64,000 bases of DNA from assembly GCA_033721235.1 (NCBI GenBank), contig JAWWAY010000015.1, forward strand, positions 1-64,000, written 5' to 3'. Shown here piece by piece: positions 8,186-17,958 of the stretch (position 1 is the first letter of the stretch; every line of letters begins with the position of its first letter). A model generated the notes under the pieces. It saw only the letters and a list, made by a program, of their open reading frames with translations. It was not told the DNA's origin and did not search any database. Source of the DNA: UBA5078 sp033721235 (GTDB taxonomy: Bacteria > Pseudomonadota > Gammaproteobacteria > Pseudomonadales > Pseudohongiellaceae). Position numbers and translations under genes: made by a program.

Positions 8186-10777
8186 TTATGCGGCGCTAAA
8201 GACGAACTCATCGTCACGAATATCCACATTGATGCATGTTCCAGCGGTATAATCCCCCTTGATAACCTGCTGCGCCAATGGGTTTTCGATCCAATTCTGA
8301 ATAGCGCGTTTCAACGGGCGGGCTCCGTAAACGGGGTCGTACCCTAGCTCAGAAATTTTATCGAGCACTGCATCGCTAACCTTAATCTCTAGGTCGTTGT
8401 CTTGCAGGCGCTTATTGAGCAGTTCAATTTGAATACTAGCTATTCCGCGAATTTGAGTCTGTGCCAGAGGATGGAAAACGACAGTTTCATCAATCCTATT
8501 AACAAACTCTGGCGAGAAATGCCGCACGACAACCGATAAGACCTCGGATGTCACTCGATCATAAGAGGACTCTTCTTCGTTGTCGCTATTCATCATTTCC
8601 TGAATCCGATCCGAACCCAAGTTAGAAGTCATGACGATAACGGTATTGCGAAAATCCACTGTTCGCCCATGACCGTCTGTTAAACGACCATCATCCATTA
8701 CCTGAAGCAGGATGTTAAACACATCAGGATGCGCCTTCTCCACTTCGTCTAATAATAAGACTGAATACGGGCGTCGTCTTACCGCCTCGGTAAGATAGCC
8801 GCCTTCCTCATAGCCGACATAACCAGGAGGAGCGCCAATGAGTCGCGCCACCGAATGCTGCTCCATGAACTCGGACATATCGATACGTACCATTGCATCT
8901 TCCGTATCGAACAGGAACTCTGCCAATGCTTTACATAGCTCAGTCTTACCTACCCCAGTTGGGCCCAAGAACAAGAAGGAGCCATTAGGCCTATTCGGGT
9001 CAGACAAACCAGAGCGCGAACGACGCACTGCATTTGCCACTGCCGATACCGCCTCATTCTGACCAATCACGCGTTGATGAAGAGCATCTTCCATTGCTAG
9101 CAGCTTCTGTTTGTCGCCTTGCAGCATCTTGGACACAGGAATACCAGTCCAACGTGACACCACCTCGGCAATTTCCTCTTCCGTTACCTTATTTCGCAGA
9201 AGTCGCATATCCATCATTTCTGCTTGAGCAGACATATCCAATGTCTTTTCTAGATTCGGTATAATGCCGTACTGAAGCTCAGACATTTTTGCCAAATCAC
9301 CGGCGCGTCTAGCCAACTCCAATTCGTTTCGAGCTTTCTCTAAATTACTCTTAATAGACTGAGCGCCTTGAACGGAGGCCTTCTCTGCCTTCCAAATCTC
9401 TTCTAGGTCAGAGAAATCCTTCTCTAGCTTGCCGATCTCATCATTTAGTTTCACTGCGCGCTGCCTAGACGCATCATCCTCTTCTTTTTTCAGCGCTTCT
9501 CTTTCAATTTTTAATTGAATAAGCCGTCTCTCTAAGCGATCCATGTCTTCCGGCTTGGAATCGATTTCCATACGAATCAAACTTGCCGCTTCGTCAATAA
9601 GATCGATAGCCTTGTCTGGTAACTGTCTATCCGGAATATAGCGCTGCGACAGCTTTGCTGCGGCGATGATGGCCGCATCGGCGATCTGCACACCATGATG
9701 CACTTCATAGCGCTCTTTTAGCCCGCGAAGAATCGCAATAGTATCTTCCTCACTAGGCTCATCGACCAAGACTTTCTGGAAACGTCGCTCCAACGCTGCG
9801 TCTTTTTCAATATACTGACGATATTCATCAAGAGTCGTCGCCCCAACACAGTGAAGCTCGCCTCTAGCAAGGGCTGGCTTGAGCATATTACCCGCATCCA
9901 TAGCGCCTTCTGCCTTACCGGCACCAACCATAGTATGCAGCTCATCAATAAATAAGATGACAGACCCCTCTTGTTTCGACAGCTCATTCAAAACACTCTT
10001 CAGGCGTTCTTCAAACTCACCTCTAAATTTAGCCCCGGCAATCAAAGACCCCATATCGAGAGCAAGAATTTTTTTACCCTTTAGGCCTTCGGGCACTTCA
10101 CCATTAACGATACGTTGCGCCAAGCCTTCTAGAATAGCCGTCTTACCCACACCGGGCTCACCGATTAGCACTGGATTATTCTTAGTACGACGCTGCAGAA
10201 CTTGAATGGTTCGTCTAATTTCACTATCTCTACCAATAACAGGATCCAGCTCACTGTTTTCGGCACGCTCCGTTAGGTCTACGCAATACTTTGACAGCGC
10301 CTGCCAAGAATCTTCTGCACTCGCATCATTGACTTTCTCTCCACCGCGCAAATTCTGTACGGCATTCTGCAGAGCTTTTTCACTCACTCCAAATGAGTTG
10401 AGCAATTTACCTAGCTCGCCTTTGTCCGACATGGCTGCCAATAATACGGTCTCGCTGGAAATAAATTGATCACCATTTTTTTGCGCCAGTTTATCCGCTT
10501 GATTCATTAAGCGACCAAGCTCATTCGACATATTGACGTCACCGCCATTTCCTTCGACTTTAGGCTGACGATCCAATATTGCTCTCAGGCCTGAAACAAG
10601 CTCTGCGATATTAAAGCCTGTTTGAGATAACAAGGGTCTTATGGAACCACCTTTCTGTTCCAATAATGCCAATACTAAATGTACCGGCTCTATGAAATTG
10701 TTATCATTCCCAACCGCAAGCGACTGGGCGTCTGAAAGCGCAGCCTGCAGTTTGCTAGTCAATTGATCCATTCGCAT
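8186..10777 (-). CDS. clpB: ATP-dependent disaggregase ClpB
   Basis: Hexameric AAA+ chaperone that, with DnaK, pulls proteins out of aggregates after heat stress. The order is as expected: N-terminal Clp_N repeats (1-145), NBD1 with Walker A GEPGVGKTA (about 205) and Walker B LFIDELHT, the coiled-coil middle domain (about 410-525) that distinguishes ClpB from ClpA, then NBD2 with GPTGVGKTE and LLLDEVEKAH. 863 residues is normal. GAGGT lies 7 bases before the ATG. I could not find a convincing sigma-32 promoter in the 141 bases upstream. Two hairpins follow the stop codon. Confidence 0.97.
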   Translation of the reverse strand: MRMDQLTSKLQAALSDAQSLAVGNDNNFIEPVHLVLALLEQKGGSIRPLLSQTGFNIAELVSGLRAILDRQPKVEGNGGDVNMSNELGRLMNQADKLAQKNGDQFISSETVLLAAMSDKGELGKLLNSFGVSEKALQNAVQNLRGGEKVNDASAEDSWQALSKYCVDLTERAENSELDPVIGRDSEIRRTIQVLQRRTKNNPVLIGEPGVGKTAILEGLAQRIVNGEVPEGLKGKKILALDMGSLIAGAKFRGEFEERLKSVLNELSKQEGSVILFIDELHTMVGAGKAEGAMDAGNMLKPALARGELHCVGATTLDEYRQYIEKDAALERRFQKVLVDEPSEEDTIAILRGLKERYEVHHGVQIADAAIIAAAKLSQRYIPDRQLPDKAIDLIDEAASLIRMEIDSKPEDMDRLERRLIQLKIEREALKKEEDDASRQRAVKLNDEIGKLEKDFSDLEEIWKAEKASVQGAQSIKSNLEKARNELELARRAGDLAKMSELQYGIIPNLEKTLDMSAQAEMMDMRLLRNKVTEEEIAEVVSRWTGIPVSKMLQGDKQKLLAMEDALHQRVIGQNEAVSAVANAVRRSRSGLSDPNRPNGSFLFLGPTGVGKTELCKALAEFLFDTEDAMVRIDMSEFMEQHSVARLIGAPPGYVGYEEGGYLTEAVRRRPYSVLLLDEVEKAHPDVFNILLQVMDDGRLTDGHGRTVDFRNTVIVMTSNLGSDRIQEMMNSDNEEESSYDRVTSEVLSVVVRHFSPEFVNRIDETVVFHPLAQTQIRGIASIQIELLNKRLQDNDLEIKVSDAVLDKISELGYDPVYGARPLKRAIQNWIENPLAQQVIKGDYTAGTCINVDIRDDEFVFSAA

Positions 10778-10918
10778 TTTTGTTACCTCGATAAAAAGCT
10801 AAGTCCTGGCGTATACGTTTCGCTTTCCCCCAGCCTGTAAGCTTGAATAGTGTGACACTTGTCTGTCTCTTTCTACTAGGTGGCGACTGCAGCACCCATT
10901 TTCAATGCTAGCGAAGTT

Positions 10919-11683
10919 TTATTTTCTCGGCGCTATCGCAATGATGCTCGCCATCCTCCCTGTTACTGCTTCGCGCCGGTAGGAATAGAAACGATGGGAC
11001 TCACAATAGGTACAAAACCCTCCACCACTCACTCTCGCTACACCAGCACTGGCCAAGCGAATACGCGCAATTGAGTAAAGGTCTGCCATATACTTACCCT
11101 GCTTAGGGCTAGCAGTGAAACAGGCATCAATAGCGGCATGACTCGCCTCAGCTTGGTCCAAGAACTGCTCTCGAACCTCAGCGCCCACCTCAAAGTGACA
11201 AGCTCCTATAGCAGGGCCCAGCCATGCCATGACTGAATCTGCCGGACAAGGCATTTCAGCAACGGTTTTTTCCAGAATTCCATTGGCCAAACCACGCCAA
11301 CCCGCGTGGGCCGCCGCAGCGAACTGGCCATCCTCGCTAGCAAACAAAACAGGTAAGCAGTCAGCCGTTAGTATTGCAGCCGCTCGACCAGGTTTCACAA
11401 GGACTATTGCATCGCCCACACGCTCTTCATTATCAGGCTGAGCGATCACAATATCAGTACCGTGAACCTGCTTTAGCCATTGGATAGAAGTAGCCGCTGG
11501 TAAGTGCCCGCCCAAGCGATGACGGTTGTGACGGACGTGAGCGTCTGCATCACCCACATGGTAGGCGAGATTAAAAGAATCAAATGGGGGTTCACTCTCA
11601 CCACCGGCACGAGTCGTTGAGAAAGCAGTGATATTAGGCGGCAGTTGCCAGTCGGGTCGAATAAACATTTGTCCGTCATCCAT
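10919..11683 (-). CDS. pgeF: Purine nucleoside phosphorylase/polyphenol oxidase family protein PgeF (YfiH)
   Basis: Cytosolic metalloenzyme of the YfiH/LACC1 family. Members have been reported as peptidoglycan-editing factor, adenosine/purine nucleoside phosphorylase and copper-dependent laccase, so the in vivo substrate is uncertain. The three metal-binding segments are present: KQVHGTD, LTADCLPVLFA and AAHAGWRGL. The C-terminal CTYCESHRFYSYRR motif is typical. AAGGTG lies 7 bases before the ATG. It lies directly downstream of rluD, an order shared with Pseudomonas and E. coli relatives. Confidence 0.9.
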   Translation of the reverse strand: MDDGQMFIRPDWQLPPNITAFSTTRAGGESEPPFDSFNLAYHVGDADAHVRHNRHRLGGHLPAATSIQWLKQVHGTDIVIAQPDNEERVGDAIVLVKPGRAAAILTADCLPVLFASEDGQFAAAAHAGWRGLANGILEKTVAEMPCPADSVMAWLGPAIGACHFEVGAEVREQFLDQAEASHAAIDACFTASPKQGKYMADLYSIARIRLASAGVARVSGGGFCTYCESHRFYSYRREAVTGRMASIIAIAPRK

Positions 11684-11705
11684 ACCGGCACACCTTTGTT
11701 GATCT

Positions 11706-12653
11706 TTACATGTCTTCCGCTAGAACCCGCAGAAGCGAAGTCATATCCTCAGGCAGTGGGCTCTCCCACTGACACTCTTCACCGGTCCGCGGATGTATCA
11801 AGCCCAAACGCCTGGCGTGCAATGCCTGGTGTTTAAAGCTCTTAAGCTCTTTGGCTAAAGCCCCACTACAAGCCTTAGGTAGCTGCAACCTTCCACCATA
11901 AAGTGAGTCGCCCACCAGCGGGTAGCGCATATGACTCATATGCACCCTGATTTGGTGAGTACGCCCAGTTTCCAACTTCACCAATACATGCGTATGAGCA
12001 CGATAGCGGTTCAGTACGCGATAATGAGTCACTGACTCCTTGCCGCCTTCCACAACGGCTTGCCGTTGACGATTGACGGGGTGGCGCCCTAAAGGCAGGT
12101 CAATTGTCCCGCCGGCAGTCATCACGCCCACAACTATCGCCTCGTACTCCCTGCTGACTTCTCGTCGCTGCAGCTGCTTCACTAGATCTCTGTGCGCCTG
12201 CAAGGTCTTGGCCACTACCATCAATCCAGATGTGTCTTTATCTAGACGATGAACGATACCCGCTCGCGGTATCTCTTTAAGCTCGGGGCAATGGTGCAGT
12301 AAGCCGTTCAGCAATGTGCCACTACGATTGCCTACTGCAGGGTGAACAACCGTATCGATGGCCTTATTCAAGACGATGATATCCTCATCTTCATAGACGA
12401 TATCGATCTCTTTCTGCTCCGCCTCCCATGTCTCCTCTTCCACCAACTCGGTATCTAAAGACAGAACATCACCCTCGAAAGCCTTGTCTTTAGAGCGCAG
12501 CACTTCGTCGTTAACGAGCAATACTTCGTCTTTTATCCAAGTCTGAATTCGGCCTCGCGAAAAATCAGGAAACAAATGGGCTGCTATCTGGTCTAAGCGT
12601 TTGCCAGAGAGGTTTTCAGGGACTGTTGCTTGTAGTGAAATCTTGGTACTCAT
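11706..12653 (-). CDS. rluD: 23S rRNA pseudouridine(1911/1915/1917) synthase
   Basis: Converts three uridines of helix 69 in 23S rRNA to pseudouridine during late 50S assembly. An N-terminal S4-like RNA-binding domain (SGKRLDQIAAHLFPDFSR, residues 16-33) precedes the catalytic RluA domain. The catalytic aspartate lies in the signature GIVHRLDKDTSGLMVVAK, about residue 137-154. 315 residues is close to E. coli RluD (326). It is divergent from bamD, as in other gammaproteobacteria, and transcribed with pgeF. Confidence 0.95.
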   Translation of the reverse strand: MSTKISLQATVPENLSGKRLDQIAAHLFPDFSRGRIQTWIKDEVLLVNDEVLRSKDKAFEGDVLSLDTELVEEETWEAEQKEIDIVYEDEDIIVLNKAIDTVVHPAVGNRSGTLLNGLLHHCPELKEIPRAGIVHRLDKDTSGLMVVAKTLQAHRDLVKQLQRREVSREYEAIVVGVMTAGGTIDLPLGRHPVNRQRQAVVEGGKESVTHYRVLNRYRAHTHVLVKLETGRTHQIRVHMSHMRYPLVGDSLYGGRLQLPKACSGALAKELKSFKHQALHARRLGLIHPRTGEECQWESPLPEDMTSLLRVLAEDM

Positions 12654-12896
12654 AGAGCCTTTTAAGATAGTGTGGCTTTGACAGCCTACCGCGAATCAAA
12701 GACTTAGACGCCAGTAGATGCTTAAATTTTGGATTCCCAATGGGCTGTGTTTAAATACTGGCCGTCGTTGGATTTTAGCAGGAATTTAGTCTGTGGAACG
12801 CCCTGCGGCGACATTATAACTGTTAATGACCAGAAAACTTTACTATTTTCCTGTAAAGACAAATTTGTAGATGATGTTTCAAGAGGTTTTGCTCGC

Positions 12897-13856
12897 GTGA
12901 GAATATTGCTCCTGATGTCGGTTTTGATGACCCTAGTGTCATGCTCCATGTTTGACAATGAAGAACGCGACGAGTTTTCTGCTCTAAGTACAGAAGAGCA
13001 ATTCTATCGAACGGCGTCTCAACAGCTAAGGTCACGCAATTTTCGTTCGGCAATTACTACCTATCAAGCCCTGGAGGCTCGCTTCCCCTTCGGACGCTAT
13101 GCGGCTCAAGCGCAATTGGAGCTAATCTACGCCTACTTCAATAATTTTGATTTAGAGGCTGCAAGGTCCGCTGCCGACCGTTTTATTCGCATCAACCCTG
13201 ACCATCCCAATATAGACTATGCTTACTATATGAAGGGTATGGCGTCCTTCGCAGAGGACAGCGGCTTTCTTCAGCGCTTTCTGCCCACGGATCAATCTAA
13301 ACGAGACCCTAGCAGAGCCAGAAACGCATTTGCTGAGTTTTCTATACTTTTGGCCCTATACCCAGATAGCGAATACGCCGCCGATGCGCGTGCGCGAATG
13401 GTTTATTTGCGCAACATCTTGGCCCAAAACGAAATACACGTAGCCAACTACTATCTCGATAGACAAGCATACGCCGCCGCACTGAACCGCGGCCGCTATG
13501 TGGTAGAGAACTTTCAGGGCAGCCCAGCAGTTTCAGATGGCATATCTATTATGGTGGAATGCTACCTGAGAATGGGGCTGGACGATCTCGCCAGTACGTC
13601 TTTAGCACTGCTGAAGGAGAACTTCCCTGAACACCCAAGCATTGATGAGCAAGGGCGCTTCATTGTAAGAAGCCAAGTGTCGAATCCGTCACTGCTTTAC
13701 ACCGCAACTTTCGGCCTACTGGGTGACAATATAGACAACACTCCATTGGCGCCAACAACACGACCAGTAAGCCGAAATGCACCTCAGATCGACGATGCAC
13801 CAGAGCAACAGGAGCGCTCTCTACTCAGCATTCTGACACTGGGCATACTGGGTTAA
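12897..13856 (+). CDS. bamD: Outer membrane protein assembly factor BamD
   Basis: Essential outer-membrane lipoprotein of the BAM complex. Its five TPR-like repeats contact BamA and the C-termini of incoming beta-barrel proteins. The frame is open from 12729, but the lipoprotein signal fixes the start at the GTG at 12897: VRILLLMSVLMTLVSC puts the lipobox cysteine at position 16, and AGAGG lies 10 bases upstream. A mature protein of about 304 residues is longer than E. coli BamD (245 total); the extra is a C-terminal tail rich in Pro, Gln and Arg. It is convergent with gmhA. Confidence 0.92.
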   Translation: MRILLLMSVLMTLVSCSMFDNEERDEFSALSTEEQFYRTASQQLRSRNFRSAITTYQALEARFPFGRYAAQAQLELIYAYFNNFDLEAARSAADRFIRINPDHPNIDYAYYMKGMASFAEDSGFLQRFLPTDQSKRDPSRARNAFAEFSILLALYPDSEYAADARARMVYLRNILAQNEIHVANYYLDRQAYAAALNRGRYVVENFQGSPAVSDGISIMVECYLRMGLDDLASTSLALLKENFPEHPSIDEQGRFIVRSQVSNPSLLYTATFGLLGDNIDNTPLAPTTRPVSRNAPQIDDAPEQQERSLLSILTLGILG

Positions 13857-13869
13857 TAATTACCCCAGT
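13847..13869. terminator. Hairpin at the bamD/gmhA convergent boundary
   Basis: ACTGGG (13847-13852) and CCCAGT (13864-13869) form a 6-bp stem that can extend through TAAT/ATTA after one mismatch and encloses the bamD stop codon. There is no T-run, so it is a weak terminator candidate for both genes. Confidence 0.35.
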
Positions 13870-14454
13870 CTAGTAATTCTCAGGACACAGTTCGCGTTCG
13901 ATCAGCTCTATCAAGATGTGGATACATTTGATATGCACCTCTTGAACTCGGTCAGCGAAATCACTAGGCCCTGCGCTAATATCCACGTCCGCTATTTGCC
14001 CTAAAGCAGACCCTGGCTTGCCCGTCAGCGCGATAATTTTTAAGCCATTATCGCGTGCATACTCTGCCGCCTTAATAACGTTTGCGCTGGTGCCGCTAGT
14101 GCTAATCGCTAACAAGCAATCCCCTTCTTGTGCGCGCGCTTCCAAATAGCGCGAGAATATAAACTCATAGCCAAAATCATTAGCGACACAGCTTATATGC
14201 CCCGGGTCACTAATGGCGGTGGCTGACAAACCTCGACGATTCTGCCTATAGCGCCCAGTTAGTTCTTCAGCGAAATGCATCGCATCGCTCATTGACCCAC
14301 CATTACCACAACTGTACACGGCTCGCTTATCCCTAAGCGCTGCTATCAGCAACTGCGCCGCAGACTCTATAGCCACCATATTTTCCGGTTTAGCCATGAA
14401 AGCCCCTAAATACTCATAGGCTTGCGTCAATGTACTCTCAATATATTGTTTCAA
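13870..14454 (-). CDS. gmhA: Phosphoheptose isomerase
   Basis: Sedoheptulose 7-phosphate isomerase, first step of ADP-heptose synthesis for the lipopolysaccharide inner core. A single SIS domain carries SCGNGGSMSDAMHFAEELTG (about 48-67), with the catalytic His/Glu pair, then SISTSGTSANV for phosphate binding and VQEVHIKCIHILIELIE with the Zn ligand. These match GmhA better than the related replication factor DiaA, which lacks the HFAEELTGR glutamate context. The start appears to be TTG (plus 14452-14454); the next in-frame ATG is 19 codons in and would cut the first helix. Confidence 0.88.
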   Translation of the reverse strand: MKQYIESTLTQAYEYLGAFMAKPENMVAIESAAQLLIAALRDKRAVYSCGNGGSMSDAMHFAEELTGRYRQNRRGLSATAISDPGHISCVANDFGYEFIFSRYLEARAQEGDCLLAISTSGTSANVIKAAEYARDNGLKIIALTGKPGSALGQIADVDISAGPSDFADRVQEVHIKCIHILIELIERELCPENY

Positions 14455-14492
14455 AACTTCGGTCTCTGCTATTTATAGTTTGAATGGGACGC

Positions 14493-16142
14493 CTAAACAC
14501 CTAGCTTCCAGCCAGACGTGACGGGATAGCGCCGATCGCGGCCAAAGCCGCGCTTAGTCAATCGTACGCCGATTGGCGCCTGACGGCGCTTGTATTCATT
14601 AATATCAACTAGCCGCAAAATACGATGGACCACTTCTTTGTCATGGCCTCTTTCCACAATTGCGGCGGCACTTAAATCGTACTCTATATAAGCCTCGAGA
14701 ATGCGGTCTAACTCATCGTAGTCAGGGAGGCTGTCTTGATCCACCTGCCCCGGCGCTAACTCGGCACTGGGCGCTCTTTCTATCACAGCCGTGGGAATTA
14801 CAGGGTCTTGCTCGCTCTCCAGCGCATTGCGATATTGGCAAAGCTTATACACTAAAGTCTTAGACACATCCTTCAGTACATTAAAGCCCCCTGCCATGTC
14901 GCCATACAGCGTACAGTACCCTACCGCTACTTCGCTCTTATTGCCGGTTGTCAAAACCAAAGAGCCTTTTTTATTGGAAATTGCCATTAGCAATACCCCG
15001 CGGCTCCTTGCCTGAATGTTCTGCTCAGTGACATCGACACTACAACCCTCAAACTCTGGCTGCAATGCTTGATCGAACTGTTCGTATATCTGCGAGATCG
15101 GAATAATGCTGTAACGAACGCCTAGCCGTTGCGCTTGAGACTGAGCCAAATCCAAGCTTAGCTGGGAGGTATAGGTGAATGGCATCATCACGGCTTGCAC
15201 TCGTTCAGGCCCCAAGGCATCAACTGCAATGGCCAAGGTTAGTGCCGAATCGACACCACCAGAAAGCCCTAGCACCACACCGTTAAACCCGTTCTTCAAG
15301 ACATAATCACGCACACCCATCACCAATGCCTGATACAGGCCGTGTTCGATAGTACATGGTTCGGTTTGCCAACTAGTTCGCGGCTGCATACTCAGGTGCT
15401 CAGCCTCTAACTCAAAATTCACGGGATACAGCCCCTCGGTAAACGAAGGCGCTAGTAATAAGGTCTCGGCACTGGCATCAAGAGCCATCGAGCCACCGTC
15501 GAAAACCAGCTCGTCCTGCCCGCCTACCAAATTATTATAAACGATGGCCAAACCGCTCTTTAACGCCCTGTGCTTTAGCAAGGCAATTCGCTCTGCGGGT
15601 TTATTTCGGTGGAAAGGCGAAGCATTAATATTAATCAGCAATTTGGCGCCCGCTTGAGCAGCCTGTTTCGTTGGCTCCTCCTCCCACATGTCCTCGCAAA
15701 TAGTGAACGCTAAGGGTATGCCTTTAACCACCGCGATACATGGCACATTGCCGCTAACGAAGTATCTCTGCTCATCGAATACTTGATAATTTGGCAGGCA
15801 CTGTTTGCGATATGTCGCCTGCACCTCATCACCATGAATAACGGATAAGGCGTTATAGAGTTTTCCATTCTCGCTAAGGGGGTAGCCAACTACCATTGTG
15901 ATATCTAGATTTGCGGCTAGGATCTTATCTATGGCCTTGTTAATACGCAGTTCGAGGCTAGGGCGCAACAGTAGGTCTTCCGGTGGATAGCTGCAAAGAC
16001 TTAGCTCAGGAAAGGAGATCAGATCCGCCTTGTGAACCGTCATGGCTTCGCGTGCCGAAGCGATTACTCGGTCTGTATTGCCATCGATATCACCCACCAA
16101 TAAATTTAGCTGGGCCATCACGACAGTTAATTGACTAGCCAT
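14493..16142 (-). CDS. nadE: Glutamine-dependent NAD+ synthetase
   Basis: Amidates deamido-NAD+ using ammonia channelled from glutamine. The N-terminal nitrilase-type glutaminase domain (1-250) has the Glu-Lys-Cys triad in SFPELSLCSYPPEDL, YRKQCLPNYQVFDE and FTICEDMWEEE. The C-terminal synthetase domain has the PP-loop GLSGGVDSAL (about 295). At 549 residues it is the long glutamine-using form, not the short ammonia-dependent NadE of E. coli. It is divergent from pilS and 38 bases upstream of gmhA on the same strand. Confidence 0.95.
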   Translation of the reverse strand: MASQLTVVMAQLNLLVGDIDGNTDRVIASAREAMTVHKADLISFPELSLCSYPPEDLLLRPSLELRINKAIDKILAANLDITMVVGYPLSENGKLYNALSVIHGDEVQATYRKQCLPNYQVFDEQRYFVSGNVPCIAVVKGIPLAFTICEDMWEEEPTKQAAQAGAKLLININASPFHRNKPAERIALLKHRALKSGLAIVYNNLVGGQDELVFDGGSMALDASAETLLLAPSFTEGLYPVNFELEAEHLSMQPRTSWQTEPCTIEHGLYQALVMGVRDYVLKNGFNGVVLGLSGGVDSALTLAIAVDALGPERVQAVMMPFTYTSQLSLDLAQSQAQRLGVRYSIIPISQIYEQFDQALQPEFEGCSVDVTEQNIQARSRGVLLMAISNKKGSLVLTTGNKSEVAVGYCTLYGDMAGGFNVLKDVSKTLVYKLCQYRNALESEQDPVIPTAVIERAPSAELAPGQVDQDSLPDYDELDRILEAYIEYDLSAAAIVERGHDKEVVHRILRLVDINEYKRRQAPIGVRLTKRGFGRDRRYPVTSGWKLGV

Positions 16143-16321
16143 ATACGATTCTATTCCTTCTTACTTCAATATCTTATGAGCAATCCAAGCGTTTTAAACC
16201 AATTATCGGCAATTCAGCTCGGTGGCTATTAGTAAACAAGTGATATATTGTCCGTCAAACATCTTCTATAAGCAAAATGCGATTGCTAAATATTTCGCAT
16301 ATCAGACCAATATCTAAAACC

Positions 16322-17932
16322 ATGACCGAAATCGCCAGCTCTGCCCAAAACGTCAGAATCCTACTGATCTACAATATCTACAGACTAAGCTTAGCGCTGG
16401 TCTTAGGTTTGAGCTTCTATTTTAGCCCATCAAATAGCCCACTAGGCAGCTACCATCCCGACATTTTTGTGCAAACAGTCTCCATGTACTGCCTATTTGC
16501 TCTGGCAGTCTTGTTTATACTTAAACCGGATAAAACATTCACTCATCGTCAGAGGCTACTCAGTGCCCTGCTCGCTCTGGATATTCTGGCCATAGCCTTA
16601 GTCAGTTATAGTAGTGGTGGTGCAGTAAGTGGATTCTCATTGCTTCACTTAGTCACAATCTCAGCCGGTGGCATTCTGATCAAAGGCAGAATGAGTACTC
16701 TACTTGCCGCCATCGCGACTATTGCGACACTGTCTACCGAGTCATATTTAAGTATTACCTACGAAGACGCCGCCAAGCAGTATGTCCAATCAGGCTTGCT
16801 TGGCGCCCTTTTGTTTGCCACCTCTATTTACTTACAACTGCTTGCTGAGAGAATTCGAAAAAGCGCAGACCTTACTGAGAAGCAAGCCTCCAGCATCTAC
16901 AATCTAGAGCAGTTGAATCAATTGATTATTCAACGCATGCGTACTGGTATTTTAGTTGTGCATCCTAATGGGGAAATCATCACACTCAATGATGCGGCCG
17001 CCAAGATGCTGGGGCTAGGTCAAGACAAGCCACTCAATCAGCAACGCTTACCCCCACAGGTAAGCGACTATCTGCGCAGCTGGATAAACAATACGCGCAG
17101 TTCATTGCCGCCGATAGCGCTGCAAAAATCCGCGCCAAAAATTCAGATAAATTTTGCTTATTTGAGTACCAATAGTGACTCTGACATCTTAATATTCCTA
17201 GAGGACACGACTCAATTCGTTCAGCGTGCCCAACAGATGAAGCTGGCCTCCTTAGGCAGATTAACCGCGAGCATTGCCCACGAGATTCGCAATCCACTTG
17301 GCGCTATTAGCCACGCAAGCCAGCTGCTCCAAGAATCGGAAAACTTAGACAAAAGCGATGGTCGCTTGTTAGATATTGTTTTGGACCACTGCGACAGGGT
17401 CAATCTCATCATCGAAGACGTGCTGCAAATGTCCAAGCAGCAACAAAGAAACGCCGAGCGCTTTAATCTTAATGACTGGGTAAAGCAGTTTGTACAGCTC
17501 TACTGCGACACCCATAAACTCGAGGGCCAGATCGCCATCGAGACCGATTTCCCAAGTAGTAACATCGATGTAAAATTCATTCCTAGCCAGCTGGAACAAG
17601 TCATACGAAACTTAATAGAAAACGGCTTGCGCTACAGCCTTAAACAAACGGGAAGCGCCCATTTAATACTAGAAGGACGCATAGCGAGCGAGGACTACGG
17701 AGAACGTCCAGTCCTCAATATTATTGATGATGGAGAAGGAATTGACGCCGATGCTCAGGAGCATTTATTTGAGCCTTTCTACACCACAGAAAAAAGTGGT
17801 ACAGGCCTTGGGCTCTACATTTCCAAAGAACTTTGCGAAGCGAACCAAGCACAGTTATCCTACGGCAGGACGAGTGACGGTAAATCCTGCTTCAGCATTT
17901 ACTTCTCTCACCCGGACAAAAACATTCACTAA
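16322..17932 (+). CDS. pilS: Two-component sensor histidine kinase PilS
   Basis: Membrane sensor that phosphorylates PilR and controls type IV pilin transcription. Six N-terminal hydrophobic helices (about 10-175) are followed by a PAS-like segment. The kinase core has the H-box SIAHEIRNPLGA, the N-box QVIRNLIENGLRYS, and ATP-lid motifs IIDDGEGID and KSGTGLGLYI. I take ATG 16322 because homologues begin just before this first helix; 16277 is an alternative, and neither has a clear ribosome site. pilR follows after 26 bases. Confidence 0.88.
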   Translation: MTEIASSAQNVRILLIYNIYRLSLALVLGLSFYFSPSNSPLGSYHPDIFVQTVSMYCLFALAVLFILKPDKTFTHRQRLLSALLALDILAIALVSYSSGGAVSGFSLLHLVTISAGGILIKGRMSTLLAAIATIATLSTESYLSITYEDAAKQYVQSGLLGALLFATSIYLQLLAERIRKSADLTEKQASSIYNLEQLNQLIIQRMRTGILVVHPNGEIITLNDAAAKMLGLGQDKPLNQQRLPPQVSDYLRSWINNTRSSLPPIALQKSAPKIQINFAYLSTNSDSDILIFLEDTTQFVQRAQQMKLASLGRLTASIAHEIRNPLGAISHASQLLQESENLDKSDGRLLDIVLDHCDRVNLIIEDVLQMSKQQQRNAERFNLNDWVKQFVQLYCDTHKLEGQIAIETDFPSSNIDVKFIPSQLEQVIRNLIENGLRYSLKQTGSAHLILEGRIASEDYGERPVLNIIDDGEGIDADAQEHLFEPFYTTEKSGTGLGLYISKELCEANQAQLSYGRTSDGKSCFSIYFSHPDKNIH

Positions 17933-17958
17933 CCGCTAGCCCTTGCTTTGGAGACTCA

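Noticed and set aside
10778..10918. Possible sigma-32 promoter for clpB (a TTGAAA on the minus strand)
   Set aside because: No CCCCAT-like -10 at the right distance; the TTGAAA is near the pgeF end and could be chance.
12729..12896. N-terminal 56-residue extension of bamD
   Set aside because: It would place a charged segment before the lipoprotein signal and block the lipobox; it also spans the rluD-bamD control region.
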